A stretch of 64,000 nt of DNA. Source: Dyadobacter sp. CY323. GTDB taxonomy: Bacteria > Bacteroidota > Bacteroidia > Cytophagales > Spirosomataceae. Shown piece by piece: positions 43,666-52,242 of the stretch (position 1 is the first letter of the stretch; each line of letters starts with the position of its first letter). The stretch lies in contig NZ_JAJUXH010000003.1 in NCBI RefSeq assembly GCF_021390245.1, positions 186,001-250,000 of the forward strand, given 5' to 3'. Position numbers and translations under genes: made by a program. The notes beneath the pieces were generated by a model. It was not told the origin of the DNA, did no database searches, and worked only from the letters and a program-made list of their open reading frames with translations.

Positions 43666-44535
43666 ATGATCGATAATGACTCAAAAATAGAGAAAAAACG
43701 AATAAGCATTCTGGGCTGCGGGTGGCTCGGTTTCCCGCTAGCTCAACGTTTACGCGAGAAGCATAGTACATGGGAAATCAAAGGCAGCACAACTTCATTC
43801 GGGAAAATTAACGTTTTCGTGCAACATGGAATCCAAGCTTATCTTTTTGACCTCAATCCAGGCTTTCCCGATGATAAAGTTTGGGTTGACTCCTTCTTTG
43901 ACAGCGACTTGCTGATTATTTCGTTGCCCCCACGACTTACCAAAAGGGACGAGGGTTTTTACATGAAGCAAATGGAGGAAGTAATGAGCCGGGTTGAGAA
44001 CTCGCCGGTCAAGGAAATCATTTTTATAAGTTCCACCGGAATTTACCCGGAACTGAACCGGGTAGTCGTTGAAGAAGATGTGGTAACGCCCGAACAATCT
44101 GCTTCTCGGGAAATGGTCGCAGCAGAAAATCTAGTGCAATCTCTCCGCCCCGAAAAATTGGTCACTATCCTGAGATTGGGCGGATTACTTGGCTATAACC
44201 GAAACCCCGGCAAGTACGTAGCAGGCAAAAAAGACATGGAAACCGGCTCGATTCCAGTTAATTACATTCACCCGGACGATGTTATCGGAATTGTTCTGAC
44301 AATGCTGGAAAAAGGATTTCAGAACGAGACTTTCAACATTGTTGCCCCAATGCATCCGACCCGAAAAGAAATCTATGAAGATTCGTGCGGACGTTTCGGC
44401 TGGGAGGTGCCTACTTTCGCAGAACCTGACCAGTCGCCGGATTTTAAGGTCATTTCCAATGAAAAATTCAACCGTCATTACGATTACGACTTCAAATACC
44501 CGGATCCTTTAAAGTTTTATTACACGGAAGAATGA
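43666..44535 (+). CDS. NAD(P)-dependent epimerase/dehydratase-like (SDR) protein
   Basis: The 289-residue protein has an extended-SDR Rossmann motif (ISILGCGWLGFPLAQRL), FISSTGIYPE in the place of the catalytic region and ILRLGGLLGYNRNP with VNYIHPDDVIGIV later. It resembles the YeeZ-type family of uncharacterised SDR proteins. The classic YxxxK motif is not clear, so activity is uncertain. It faces gldB and ends at a bidirectional terminator. Confidence 0.8.
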   Translation: MIDNDSKIEKKRISILGCGWLGFPLAQRLREKHSTWEIKGSTTSFGKINVFVQHGIQAYLFDLNPGFPDDKVWVDSFFDSDLLIISLPPRLTKRDEGFYMKQMEEVMSRVENSPVKEIIFISSTGIYPELNRVVVEEDVVTPEQSASREMVAAENLVQSLRPEKLVTILRLGGLLGYNRNPGKYVAGKKDMETGSIPVNYIHPDDVIGIVLTMLEKGFQNETFNIVAPMHPTRKEIYEDSCGRFGWEVPTFAEPDQSPDFKVISNEKFNRHYDYDFKYPDPLKFYYTEE

Positions 44536-44547
44536 GCCTTTTACGCA

Positions 44548-44580
44548 CAAAAAAATCCGTAAGACGGTCTCACGGATTTT
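44548..44580. terminator. Bidirectional terminator between epimerase and TlpA-like genes
   Basis: AAATCCGT (44553-44560) pairs with ACGGATTT (44572-44579), and an inner AGAC/GTCT pair extends the stem. A run of A precedes and a run of T follows, so it can end both convergent transcripts. Confidence 0.8.
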
Positions 44581-44604
44581 AGTATTATTTAACCAAAAGT
44601 GAAA

Positions 44605-45756
44605 TTATTGCGCTCCGAGCAGCTCAGTCAGCTTCGTTTCCAAAGCCGGGCCTCGTAAGTTTTTGGCAATGATCTTGCCATCTTTATCCAACAAAAAGGT
44701 TGCGGGAATAGCATTCACACCATAAGCCTGGGCCACGCCCGAATTCCATTTTTTCAGTTCTGAACCATGCTGCCATTTCAGATTATCTTTCGTGATGGCG
44801 GTTTTCCAGGCCTTTTCGTTGTCATCGAGTGAAACTCCGAAGATATCAAAACCTTTATCTTTGAATTTATCATACATCCGCACCACATTCGGGTTTTCCA
44901 TGCGGCATGGTCCGCACCACGATGCCCAGAAATCGATCAGCACAAACTTGCCTTTCAATGAAGATAATGCGATTGACTTTCCATCCGGGCTGGTCAACGT
45001 AAAATCGGGGGCCTGCTCGCCTACGGATACGCCCGCTATTCTTTTAATCCCACCGATAAACCCTTTTGCCAGCGTAGGAATCGGCTCTACTTTGGAATAA
45101 TCGTCGGCCAATTTTCTCAAAACTTCCAAATCGTCTTCCGGGCGAAGGAAATTATTTGCTGTAAACAATGCCACCAGCGACGTTCCCATTTCAGGAATCA
45201 ATTTTTTAATAATCCCTAACCGTTCCTGATCCGCTTTGGCAAATGACTGTTGAATTTCAGCGATCTTCTTCGAATCCTTTTTCTCCTCAGCTTTGGCATA
45301 TTCTTCATTCCAGCCCGTGACTTTGGCCGCAAAATTTCGCATAAGCGCATCTACCTGAGCATAATACTCCATATTCTTCGATCCAGTCACTTCTGCTCCG
45401 CCACCTTTTCCATTGCTATCGCGACTAGTGCCGTCGGCAACTACCTTTAAATTCTCGCCACCTTCAACCAACAAAACCACTTTTTGGCGATCCGCGATAT
45501 TCAGGGAGAAAAAAGTACCACGGTCTTTTTCAACTCCTTTAAGCAAAAAGCTTCCGTCAGCAGCCAGGAGTGCCGAATCCAGCTTGACGGACGATCCGCC
45601 TGCCGTAGATTGCATGAGTATTACCTTTTCCCCTTTTCCACCATTTTTGACCTTGCCGGAAACGGTAAAATCTTTGGGCGAAAGTTGCGCGATCGCATTC
45701 AGACTGAAAAACCCAATGCTGAAAACAAGTAGACCTTTTCTGATAATACCATTCAT
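44605..45756 (-). CDS. Exported thioredoxin-like (TlpA/DUF4369) protein
   Basis: A signal peptide (IIRKGLLVFSIGFFSLNAIA) is followed by a DUF4369 domain (about residues 35-130) and a C-terminal TlpA-type thioredoxin fold with the active-site WASWCGPCRMENP. It is a periplasmic disulfide-handling protein, possibly in cytochrome maturation or stress. The ATG at 45756 opens the signal peptide; an ATG 11 codons upstream runs back towards the gatB stop. It follows gatB by 29 bases. Confidence 0.85.
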   Translation of the reverse strand: MNGIIRKGLLVFSIGFFSLNAIAQLSPKDFTVSGKVKNGGKGEKVILMQSTAGGSSVKLDSALLAADGSFLLKGVEKDRGTFFSLNIADRQKVVLLVEGGENLKVVADGTSRDSNGKGGGAEVTGSKNMEYYAQVDALMRNFAAKVTGWNEEYAKAEEKKDSKKIAEIQQSFAKADQERLGIIKKLIPEMGTSLVALFTANNFLRPEDDLEVLRKLADDYSKVEPIPTLAKGFIGGIKRIAGVSVGEQAPDFTLTSPDGKSIALSSLKGKFVLIDFWASWCGPCRMENPNVVRMYDKFKDKGFDIFGVSLDDNEKAWKTAITKDNLKWQHGSELKKWNSGVAQAYGVNAIPATFLLDKDGKIIAKNLRGPALETKLTELLGAQ

Positions 45757-45785
45757 ATTTTTAATGCTTTTATAAAAATGTGTGA

Positions 45786-47282
45786 TCAATTAAGCTTTTG
45801 CGCCAGCAGTTGATTTACCACTTTCGGATCGGCGGTGTTGTTAGACTTTTTCATCACCTCTCCTACAAACAGCCCAATCAGTCCTTTTTTGCCCTTTTTA
45901 TATGCTGCAACCTTATCCTGCATTGCGTTAATCACCTCATCTACCAACGATTCCAGCTCGTTTGTATTGCTGTTTTGAATCCAGTTATTTGAGGTAGCAA
46001 TCTCTTTTGGCGTTCTCTCCGGCTGCGCAACAAGTAACGGGAAAATCTTCTGAGAGGCCACTGAATGGCTCACAACGCCCGATTCATTCAATTCTATTAA
46101 TGCAGCCAGATTTTGAGCGCTCACCGGGAAAGATTCAATGTCCCCGCCATGATCATTCAAAAACGATTTCACCGGCCCCATTAACCAGTTTGATGCCGCT
46201 TTGTAAGACGAAGTTATTGAACATACTTTTTCAAAATATTCCGCCAGTTCTCTTGTGTCGGTCAATACCATGGCATCATAAACAGGTATACCGTAATCTG
46301 TTACAAACTTTTCGCGTAATTCATGAGGTAATGCAGGCATTGCATTTTTAATGCTGGCGAGCCATTCTTCTGACACCACAACCGGGCTCAGATCCGGGTC
46401 GGGGAAGTAACGATAATCGTTCATTGTTTCCTTTACACGCATTCCATAGGTCTGGCCGCTTTCCACGTCGAACATCCTGGTTTCCTGCTGCACCGCATCG
46501 CCACTTTCCAGCAGGGCAACCTGCCGTTTTTCTTCAAAGCCGATCGCCCGCATCATGTTGCGAATGGAGTTCATGTTCTTGATTTCCACCTTGGTACCAT
46601 ATTCGTCGGCGCCTTTTTTGCGAACGGAGACGTTCACATCACAACGTAACGAACCTTCTTCCATGTTTCCGTCACTAATTCGCAGATAGCGTACCAAACG
46701 GCGAATTTCAGTTACAAATGCACCCGTTTCCTCAGCCGATCTAAGGTCCGGTTCGGATACCATTTCCACTAATGGAGTGCCTGCCCGGTTATAATCAAGC
46801 AACGTTTCGGTATAACTTCCGTCATGCACCGATTTTCCCGCGTCTTCTTCGAGGTGAATGTGATGGAACCGGATCACTTTCTCAATATTCTGACCGTCTG
46901 AATCTTTAATGGATATAGTAACTCCTCCATTTTCACAGATTGGTTTCTTATCCTGAGAGATCTGATATCCTTTTGGAAGATCGGGATAAAAGTAGTTTTT
47001 CCGGTCAAATATTGTTTTCCGGCTGATCGAACATCCACAGGCAAGTCCCAAACGCACCGCATATTCGACTGCCTTTTTATTTATTTTGGGTAAAGTGCCC
47101 GGTAATGCGAGCGTGAGCGGGCCGATGTTGGTATTCGGTTCCGCACCGAAAAGATTGTAATCCCGGGCAAAAAGCTTTGAGTCTGTTAATAATTGACAAT
47201 GTACTTCAAGTCCGATTACGGTTTCATAAGCGGTCAGAAGTTCATCGGATATATCAGAAGGGTGCAAGGTGTTTTGAATCAT
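45786..47282 (-). CDS. gatB: Aspartyl/glutamyl-tRNA amidotransferase subunit B
   Basis: The 498-residue protein has the GatB core: YETVIGLEVHCQLLTDSK, RKNYFYPDLPKGYQISQ, EEDAGKS and GSLRCDVNVSVRKKG. It has the C-terminal YqeY-like tail (GLIGLFVGEVMKKSNNTADP). With GatA and GatC it amidates misacylated Asp-tRNA(Asn) or Glu-tRNA(Gln). GatA and GatC are not beside it. A TlpA-like gene follows on the same strand. Confidence 0.95.
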   Translation of the reverse strand: MIQNTLHPSDISDELLTAYETVIGLEVHCQLLTDSKLFARDYNLFGAEPNTNIGPLTLALPGTLPKINKKAVEYAVRLGLACGCSISRKTIFDRKNYFYPDLPKGYQISQDKKPICENGGVTISIKDSDGQNIEKVIRFHHIHLEEDAGKSVHDGSYTETLLDYNRAGTPLVEMVSEPDLRSAEETGAFVTEIRRLVRYLRISDGNMEEGSLRCDVNVSVRKKGADEYGTKVEIKNMNSIRNMMRAIGFEEKRQVALLESGDAVQQETRMFDVESGQTYGMRVKETMNDYRYFPDPDLSPVVVSEEWLASIKNAMPALPHELREKFVTDYGIPVYDAMVLTDTRELAEYFEKVCSITSSYKAASNWLMGPVKSFLNDHGGDIESFPVSAQNLAALIELNESGVVSHSVASQKIFPLLVAQPERTPKEIATSNNWIQNSNTNELESLVDEVINAMQDKVAAYKKGKKGLIGLFVGEVMKKSNNTADPKVVNQLLAQKLN

Positions 47283-47313
47283 CTTTTAATTACAAATGCA
47301 TTCGCAAAGATAC

Positions 47314-47350
47314 AAATACGGGCCGTCCATAGCATGAACGGCCCGTATTT
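47314..47350. terminator. 13-bp stem terminator between gatB and the cytochrome c gene
   Basis: AAATACGGGCCGT (47314-47326) and ACGGCCCGTATTT (47338-47350) pair perfectly with an 11-base loop. It lies just past the stop of the minus-strand cytochrome gene; the downstream tract on that strand is T-rich but interrupted. Confidence 0.65.
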
Positions 47351-47369
47351 TCTGTTTTATATGAGATTG

Positions 47370-47927
47370 TTACAATCCGTTGATCCAGTTGGCAATGACA
47401 ACAATATCCGCTTTTGGAACGTGGGGCAAAGGTGCCATTGGAGGATATCCAGGCCAATGTTCCGGCTTCGGATTATGTACCAATTCTACGATCTGATCTG
47501 CGGTATATTTCTTTTTAGCTACCTCTGAATAGGCCGGGCCAATTACTTTATCATAAGCCTGGTGGCAAGCAAAGCACGCATGTTTGTTGAGCAATGCAGA
47601 AACGTCCGCTGGAACAGGTTTACGTTTCGGTGCTGCTGCGGGAGCTGCTGTTGGCGCTGCTGCTACCGCTGCGGTATCTCCGCTTTTCGCCGCGCCTGAA
47701 TCCGATGTTACGGCAGCCGGAGTTGCTGCTGCAGGAGTCGCTGCTGCCTTTTCAGCCTCGATTTTCCTGTCATTTTCAAGCTTTACAAGTGATGTTTCTT
47801 CTCTCGACTTGCTGCCTGATCCATAATAATGGTCATATTTTTCACGGTCTTCCTTTGAAGAACATCCGATAAAGACTGAAACTACCAAGGCAATGAAAGC
47901 CAAAGAAGTACTTTTTTTGAGTGTCAT
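47370..47927 (-). CDS. Single-haem cytochrome c lipoprotein
   Basis: A lipoprotein signal (ALVVSVFIGC) anchors the protein; an Ala/Pro-rich flexible linker (about residues 60-110, repeated AAATPA units) leads to a cytochrome c domain. The domain has the haem motif CFACH and a distal Met in YPPMAPLPHV. It probably carries electrons on the periplasmic side. The ATG at 47927 (MTLKKSTSLAF) is chosen to open the signal peptide; 22 upstream codons in the open frame are unlikely. Confidence 0.85.
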   Translation of the reverse strand: MTLKKSTSLAFIALVVSVFIGCSSKEDREKYDHYYGSGSKSREETSLVKLENDRKIEAEKAAATPAAATPAAVTSDSGAAKSGDTAAVAAAPTAAPAAAPKRKPVPADVSALLNKHACFACHQAYDKVIGPAYSEVAKKKYTADQIVELVHNPKPEHWPGYPPMAPLPHVPKADIVVIANWINGL

Positions 47928-48142
47928 TGTTTTCAATTTTAAGAATTTCGCCAGATTAAGGTTAATATTTGAATCGCCACACGAAGAAAGCATGTTTGGA
48001 TTAGAATTCCCTAATAATCGTACCAGAAATTACCAGCCCGTTAACAGATCTGCTGCGATAGTCTTTTGTACGACAAGTCGTTAGATGCGACACAATCGAT
48101 GGTTAATACGAGATTTTTTTCACCATTATTTGACATAAATTA

Positions 48143-48172
48143 TTGTATTAAAATTAAATGTTGTTACTTTTG
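48143..48172 (+). promoter_or_regulatory. Promoter of the rpmG-DUF4295-ftsY region
   Basis: TTG at 48143-48145, a 19-base spacer and TACTTTTG at 48165-48172 match the Bacteroidota housekeeping promoter closely. Transcription would start near 48178, about 25 bases before rpmG. The 47928-48142 gap shows no gene. Confidence 0.75.
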
Positions 48173-48201
48173 CACTCCTATTTGTAAAAACGATTAAAGC
48201 A

Positions 48202-48384
48202 ATGGCTAAGAAAGGCAATAGAGTACAGGTCATATTGGAATGCACAGAACAGAAAGACAGCGGTGTTCCGGGCATGTCACGTTACGTGACTACAAAGAAT
48301 CGGAAAAATACGCCAGGCCGTATGGAGTTGAAAAAATTCAATTCTTTCCTGAGACGCTATACCATCCACAAAGAAATTAAATAA
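48202..48384 (+). CDS. rpmG: 50S ribosomal protein L33
   Basis: The 60-residue basic protein reads [20 protein letters not shown] near the start and [19 protein letters not shown] later, typical of bacterial L33 without the Cys pairs of the zinc-binding form. It is part of the large ribosomal subunit. The usual partner rpmB (L28), often upstream in Bacteroidota, is not present here. DUF4295 follows 27 bases downstream. Confidence 0.93.
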   Translation: MAKKGNRVQVILECTEQKDSGVPGMSRYVTTKNRKNTPGRMELKKFNSFLRRYTIHKEIK

Positions 48385-48411
48385 GTTTCACAACTTTAAT
48401 AATATACAGAC

Positions 48412-48564
48412 ATGGCAAAGAAAGTAGTTGCTACCCTGAAAAAAGAAGGCGGTAAATCATTTGCCAAAGTGATTAAAGCCGTAAGATCTCCAAAAACAGG
48501 AGCTTATACCTTTAAAGAAGAAATCGTACCTCTGGACGGTGTTCAAGGCGCATTGAAAAACTAG
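48412..48564 (+). CDS. DUF4295 small protein
   Basis: A 50-residue ORF reads MAKKVVATLKKEGGKSFAKV and ends EEIVPLDGVQGALKN. It is a basic protein conserved in Bacteroidota next to rpmG, named DUF4295, and may be tied to the ribosome. Its position between rpmG and ftsY is the conserved one. The function is unknown. Confidence 0.85.
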   Translation: MAKKVVATLKKEGGKSFAKVIKAVRSPKTGAYTFKEEIVPLDGVQGALKN

Positions 48565-48565
48565 T

Positions 48566-48645
48566 CTTCGGCTGCGGCGCTCAGACTGACATTGTTCGGC
48601 TTCACTAAGATTAATATTGATATTATCACACTGAGCGAGTCGAAG
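48566..48645. repeat. Degenerate CTTCGACTCCGCTCAG-type hairpin repeat
   Basis: CTTCGGCTGCGGCGCTCAGA (from 48566) and CTGAGCGAGTCGAAG (48631-48645) face each other with a roughly 45-base spacer. The sequence resembles the perfect repeat at 52175-52242, with several mismatches, so it seems an older copy of the same dispersed element. It lies just after the DUF4295 stop. Confidence 0.6.
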
Positions 48646-48664
48646 TGCGATCTTGAGTTGATTA

Positions 48665-48688
48665 AAAGTCCCAAACGGGACTTTTTTT
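48665..48688 (+). terminator. Intrinsic terminator upstream of ftsY
   Basis: AGTCCC pairs with GGGACT around an AAAC loop (48667-48682) and is followed by seven T residues. It would end the rpmG-DUF4295 transcript, leaving ftsY to start from its own promoter or from read-through. Confidence 0.8.
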
Positions 48689-48720
48689 GTTTTATTTTTG
48701 AACCATAAACATGCCGTGAT

Positions 48721-49683
48721 ATGAGTTTATTTGGTTTTTTTTCAAAGGAAAAAAAGGAAACGTTAGATAAAGGTCTGGAAAAAACAAAGGATAGCTTTTT
48801 TGGCAAATTGTCGAAAGCTATTATAGGAAAAACGACCATTGATGAAGAAGTTCTCGATGAACTTGAAGATATTCTGGTGAGTTCCGATGTCGGAGTTGAA
48901 ACTACGGTGAAGGTGATCAGACGCATCGAGGAACGGGTTGCCAGAGATAAATATGCTACCACGGCCGAGCTTGATGGCATACTTCGTGAAGAAATTGCTG
49001 CATTACTTACTGAAAATAAGTCTGTTGACATAAAAGACAGTTTCGAGACCGAGCATTTACCAAAACCTTATGTGATTATGGTTGTTGGGGTAAATGGCGT
49101 CGGCAAAACCACTACGATCGGGAAGCTTGCACACCAATTTCATCAACGTGGGCATAAAGTGGTGTTAGGCGCTGCCGATACGTTCCGGGCAGCCGCTGTG
49201 GACCAGTTGAAGTTATGGGGAAAGCGTGTGGACGTTCCCGTAATCGATCACGGAATGAACACGGATCCATCCGCAGTGGCCTACGATGCATTGAAAAAAG
49301 GAACGGAAACCGGCGCAGATGTGATCATCATTGATACCGCCGGACGCTTGCACACGAAAGTCAACCTGATGAATGAACTTTCGAAGATCAAACGGGTGAT
49401 GCAGAAGATCATCCCGGATGCACCTCACGAAGTTTTGTTGGTACTCGATGGCAGTACAGGTCAAAACGCGGTTATTCAGGCTCGCGAGTTTACAAAAGTA
49501 ACTGAGATCACAGCTCTGGCCATTACTAAACTGGACGGAACTGCTAAAGGTGGCGTAGTAATCGGCATTTCCGATGAATTCAAGATTCCCGTGAAATACA
49601 TCGGAGTTGGAGAGAAAATGGAAGATCTGCAGGTATTTGACAGAGATGAGTTTGTGGATTCGTTGTTTAAGAAAATAGGTTGA
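48721..49683 (+). CDS. ftsY: Signal recognition particle receptor FtsY
   Basis: The 320-residue GTPase has the NG domain: VVGVNGVGKTTTIGKLA (G1), AADTFRAAAVDQL, IIIDTAGRLHTKVN (G3) and ITKLDGTAKGGVV (G4/G5). It docks SRP-ribosome complexes at the inner membrane for co-translational insertion. The acidic A-domain is short, as in Bacteroidota. The GKTT and DTAG motifs are intact. Confidence 0.96.
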   Translation: MSLFGFFSKEKKETLDKGLEKTKDSFFGKLSKAIIGKTTIDEEVLDELEDILVSSDVGVETTVKVIRRIEERVARDKYATTAELDGILREEIAALLTENKSVDIKDSFETEHLPKPYVIMVVGVNGVGKTTTIGKLAHQFHQRGHKVVLGAADTFRAAAVDQLKLWGKRVDVPVIDHGMNTDPSAVAYDALKKGTETGADVIIIDTAGRLHTKVNLMNELSKIKRVMQKIIPDAPHEVLLVLDGSTGQNAVIQAREFTKVTEITALAITKLDGTAKGGVVIGISDEFKIPVKYIGVGEKMEDLQVFDRDEFVDSLFKKIG

Positions 49684-49708
49684 CCGGATTTAGCTTTTAT
49701 CTTTGATT

Positions 49709-49872
49709 ATGGGCAAAATAAAACATCCAGAAAAAATCTTGCAGTTCCCGGGGCTCCGTTGAGTCAGGAGGAATTTTCTTTGATGATCGGAGAAGCAGAG
49801 AAAGGGCCATTTTATTCCGTCGAGCAAGCAGCAAAAAAAATAGATAGTTGGAAGTCGAAAATCGAGAAGTAG
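49709..49872 (+). pseudogene. Frameshifted antitoxin gene of a ParDE/RelBE-like module
   Basis: The ATG at 49709 opens MGKIKHPEKILQFP, then the frame stops at TGA after GLR. In the next frame the sequence continues as GAPLSQEEFSLMIGEAEKGP to a TAG at 49872, a normal antitoxin-like C-terminus. The break lies at a run of four G; a fifth G would restore one 55-residue protein. The downstream toxin gene overlaps it by 25 bases and is also broken, so a decayed module is more likely than a sequencing error. Confidence 0.65.
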
Positions 49873-50179
49873 TCTTCAGTACCGAGGCAGTATCTAGTCT
49901 GGAATGTATATACGGTACGGCTGTGAAACATTCTCGCCAGCCTCTTCTGCCCTATTTATTGATGAATTGTTCTCCAAAATCAAAACACTTGTTACCGAAT
50001 TTCTTCATCATCTCGAATGCCGTTACCTGGTAACTAAATCAAAACGATATCGCAATCTGCGGTTTGGAGGCTATCTGGTTGTCCATAAGGTAACAAAGGA
50101 AAGAATCGAAGTTCTGAATGTCTTACACTCCAGCCGGAGCATTGGTGCAATCAAATCCGTCAGAAAAATCAATATCTAA
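49848..50179 (+). pseudogene. Frameshifted ParE/RelE-like toxin gene
   Basis: From the TTG at 49848 one frame reads EVVFSTEAVSSLECIY, and a second frame continues YGCETFSPASSALFIDELF and then KSKRYRNLRFGGYLVVHKVT to a stop at 50177. This matches ParE toxins, and one missing base near GGTAC (about 49913-49918) would join them into one protein of about 110 residues. The catalytic-region string HSSRSIGAIKSVR is intact. As it stands only a truncated protein can be made. Confidence 0.7.
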
Positions 50180-50253
50180 CAAATAAACAGAACTTTGCCT
50201 TGGGATTACAGGTTCATAATCTGCCTCTTAATGCAATTCAAGTTATTCACAAA

Positions 50254-50283
50254 AAGCTAAAAGCTAAACCGCTGATAGCTAAC
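50254..50283. repeat. Short AGCTAA-type repeat
   Basis: AGCTAAAAGCTAAA and GATAGCTAAC are tandem heptad-like units of the kind found in the longer inverted repeat at 12005-12114. They lie just upstream of rimO, after the broken toxin gene. Confidence 0.5.
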
Positions 50284-50287
50284 ATCA

Positions 50288-51598
50288 ATGAAAACAAAAG
50301 GAATAGTAAAAAACAAAGTCAATATTGTGACACTGGGTTGTTCCAAAAACCTGGTGGACTCGGAAGTTTTATACACACAGCTGAAAGGAAATGGCTTTAA
50401 TGTGGCGCACGAGTCTAAAAAGGATGATTCTCAGATTGTAGTGATCAACACCTGCGGCTTTATCGATAATGCAAAGGAAGAATCGATCAATACGATCTTG
50501 CGTTATGCCGATGCAAAAGCAGCGGGAATGGTCGATAAAGTGTATGTGACTGGCTGTTTATCACACCGTTACAAAGATGAACTTTCGGTTGAAATCCCGA
50601 CCGTAGATGCTTGGTTTGGAACAAATGAACTTCCCCGTTTGCTCAAAACGCTGAAAGCGGATTACAAACACGAACTCGTCGGCGAGCGTCTGCTCACTAC
50701 TCCAACACATTATGCCTACCTCAAAATTGCCGAAGGTTGTGACCGTCCATGCAGTTTCTGCGCGATCCCGATCATGCGCGGCGGGCACATTTCCAGGCCG
50801 ATCGATGAATTGGTGAAAGAAGCCAGATCTCTCGCAAAAAGAGGCACCAAAGAACTGATACTCATCGCACAAGACCTTACTTATTATGGTCTTGATATTT
50901 ATAAAAAGAGAAACCTATCCGATCTGCTAGCACAACTTTCCGATGTGGAAGGCATTGAATGGATCCGTCTGCAGTATGCCTATCCGGCCGGATTCCCGAT
51001 GGATATTCTCGACATTATGAACGAACGCAGCAACATTTGCAAATACCTGGATATGCCGCTGCAAGCAGGTTCTACGGAAATTTTAAAATCCATGCGCAGG
51101 GGGATTACACGTGAAAAAACCGAGGCATTAATTTACAGCATTCGGGACAAAGTTCCAGGAATTACATTGCGTACCACACTGATCGTCGGCCACCCGGGCG
51201 AAACAGAATCTCTGTTTGATGAAACCTACGATTTTGTTGAAAAAATGCGTTTTGACCGTTTGGGTGCATTTCAGTATTCGCATGAGGACAATACACATTC
51301 CTTCACCATGCCGGACGATATTCCTGCGGAGATCAAGCAGGAACGTGCCGATGCGATCATGGAATTGCAACAAGGAATTTCTTACGAATTGAACCAGCGA
51401 AAAATCGGTAATACATACAAAGTACTTTTCGATCGGAAAGAAGGTGGGCATTTTATTGGAAGAACTGAATTTGACTCTCCCGAAGTGGATAACGAGGTGT
51501 TGGTTCCGGCAAGTCAGTATGTGAGGCTGGGCGATTTTGCCCATGTCAAGATTACCTCAGCAGAAGAGTTTGATTTGTACGGAGAAGTGATTTCCTGA
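50288..51598 (+). CDS. rimO: Ribosomal protein S12 methylthiotransferase RimO
   Basis: The 436-residue radical SAM enzyme has the N-terminal cluster Cys18, Cys56 and Cys90 (VTLGCSKN, INTCGFID, VTGCLSH), the radical SAM motif C-x3-C-x2-C at 151-158 (CDRPCSFC) and a C-terminal TRAM domain. It adds a methylthio group to an aspartate of ribosomal protein S12. The start at 50288 puts LGCSKNLVD at the usual distance. The gene appears whole. Confidence 0.95.
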   Translation: MKTKGIVKNKVNIVTLGCSKNLVDSEVLYTQLKGNGFNVAHESKKDDSQIVVINTCGFIDNAKEESINTILRYADAKAAGMVDKVYVTGCLSHRYKDELSVEIPTVDAWFGTNELPRLLKTLKADYKHELVGERLLTTPTHYAYLKIAEGCDRPCSFCAIPIMRGGHISRPIDELVKEARSLAKRGTKELILIAQDLTYYGLDIYKKRNLSDLLAQLSDVEGIEWIRLQYAYPAGFPMDILDIMNERSNICKYLDMPLQAGSTEILKSMRRGITREKTEALIYSIRDKVPGITLRTTLIVGHPGETESLFDETYDFVEKMRFDRLGAFQYSHEDNTHSFTMPDDIPAEIKQERADAIMELQQGISYELNQRKIGNTYKVLFDRKEGGHFIGRTEFDSPEVDNEVLVPASQYVRLGDFAHVKITSAEEFDLYGEVIS

Positions 51599-51668
51599 TT
51601 TGCTTCTTAAGCTAATGCCGCGTTAGTAAATTTGCGGCATATCCATTCAAAGAATAATATTAAAACAC

Positions 51669-52145
51669 ATGTTACAACGAATCCAAAGCATTTTCCTGGC
51701 GATCTCGATTATAGGAATGGGCCTTTTTCTGGCGTTGCCGATCTGGACCAAAGTTGCCGCTGACGGTGTACAAAAAGCGGAACTTACCGCCATTAAGCTT
51801 ACCCACCAGATCAATGCAACGCAATCCAATATTCAGCCGGTTTACTACCTCATAATCCTCGCGATTTTAGTCGCTGGTATTGCTGCGTACGCCATTTTTC
51901 AGTTCCGGAACCGCGTTTTACAATCCGCATTATGCGCGGTAAATTCAATCGTAATGACGGTGATTATGGGTTTGGTGATCTATTTTACATTTTATAAAAC
52001 AGCCAAACTATTTGATCCTGAGCTACCTGGGAAATATGAATTCGGGTTTTACGGATTGGTAGGCTCGATGCTGGCCAATGTGTTTGCAAACCGTTTTATC
52101 AGAAAAGACGAACGCGTTGTGCAGCAATCGAAGAGATTCAGGTAA
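51669..52145 (+). CDS. DUF4293 four-helix membrane protein
   Basis: The 158-residue protein has four predicted transmembrane helices: near 5-25 (QSIFLAISIIGMGLFLALP), 57-77 (YYLIILAILVAGIAAY), 85-110 and 120-140. It fits DUF4293, a Bacteroidota family of unknown function. A C-terminal basic tail (RKDERVVQQSKRFR) faces the cytoplasm. The gene is followed by a perfect hairpin repeat. Confidence 0.85.
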   Translation: MLQRIQSIFLAISIIGMGLFLALPIWTKVAADGVQKAELTAIKLTHQINATQSNIQPVYYLIILAILVAGIAAYAIFQFRNRVLQSALCAVNSIVMTVIMGLVIYFTFYKTAKLFDPELPGKYEFGFYGLVGSMLANVFANRFIRKDERVVQQSKRFR

Positions 52146-52174
52146 TTAGAATTGTCAATCTGAGTGCTGATTAG

Positions 52175-52242
52175 AATTGTCAGCCTGAGCGGAGTCGAAG
52201 GCATTGTGCACCATGCCTTCGACTCCGCTCAGGCTGACAATT
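52175..52242. repeat. Perfect 30-bp inverted repeat between convergent genes
   Basis: Arms 52175-52204 and 52213-52242 are exact reverse complements, with an eight-base loop. The arm core GAGCGGAGTCGAAGG is a sequence I associate with dispersed repeats of Bacteroidota and other phyla (from memory). A partial copy of the left arm, TTGTCAATCTGAGT, lies just upstream. It may stop both convergent transcripts (DUF4293 and kdsD) and marks a likely mobile repeat. A diverged copy is at 48566-48645. Confidence 0.8.

Noticed and set aside
47994..48142. Possible rpmB (L28) gene upstream of rpmG
   Set aside because: No L28-like ORF is found there; the region is AT-rich promoter DNA.
49698..49705. TATCTTTG match to a -7 box
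   Set aside because: It lies only four bases from the antitoxin ATG and lacks a spaced -33 box, so transcription would begin inside the gene.
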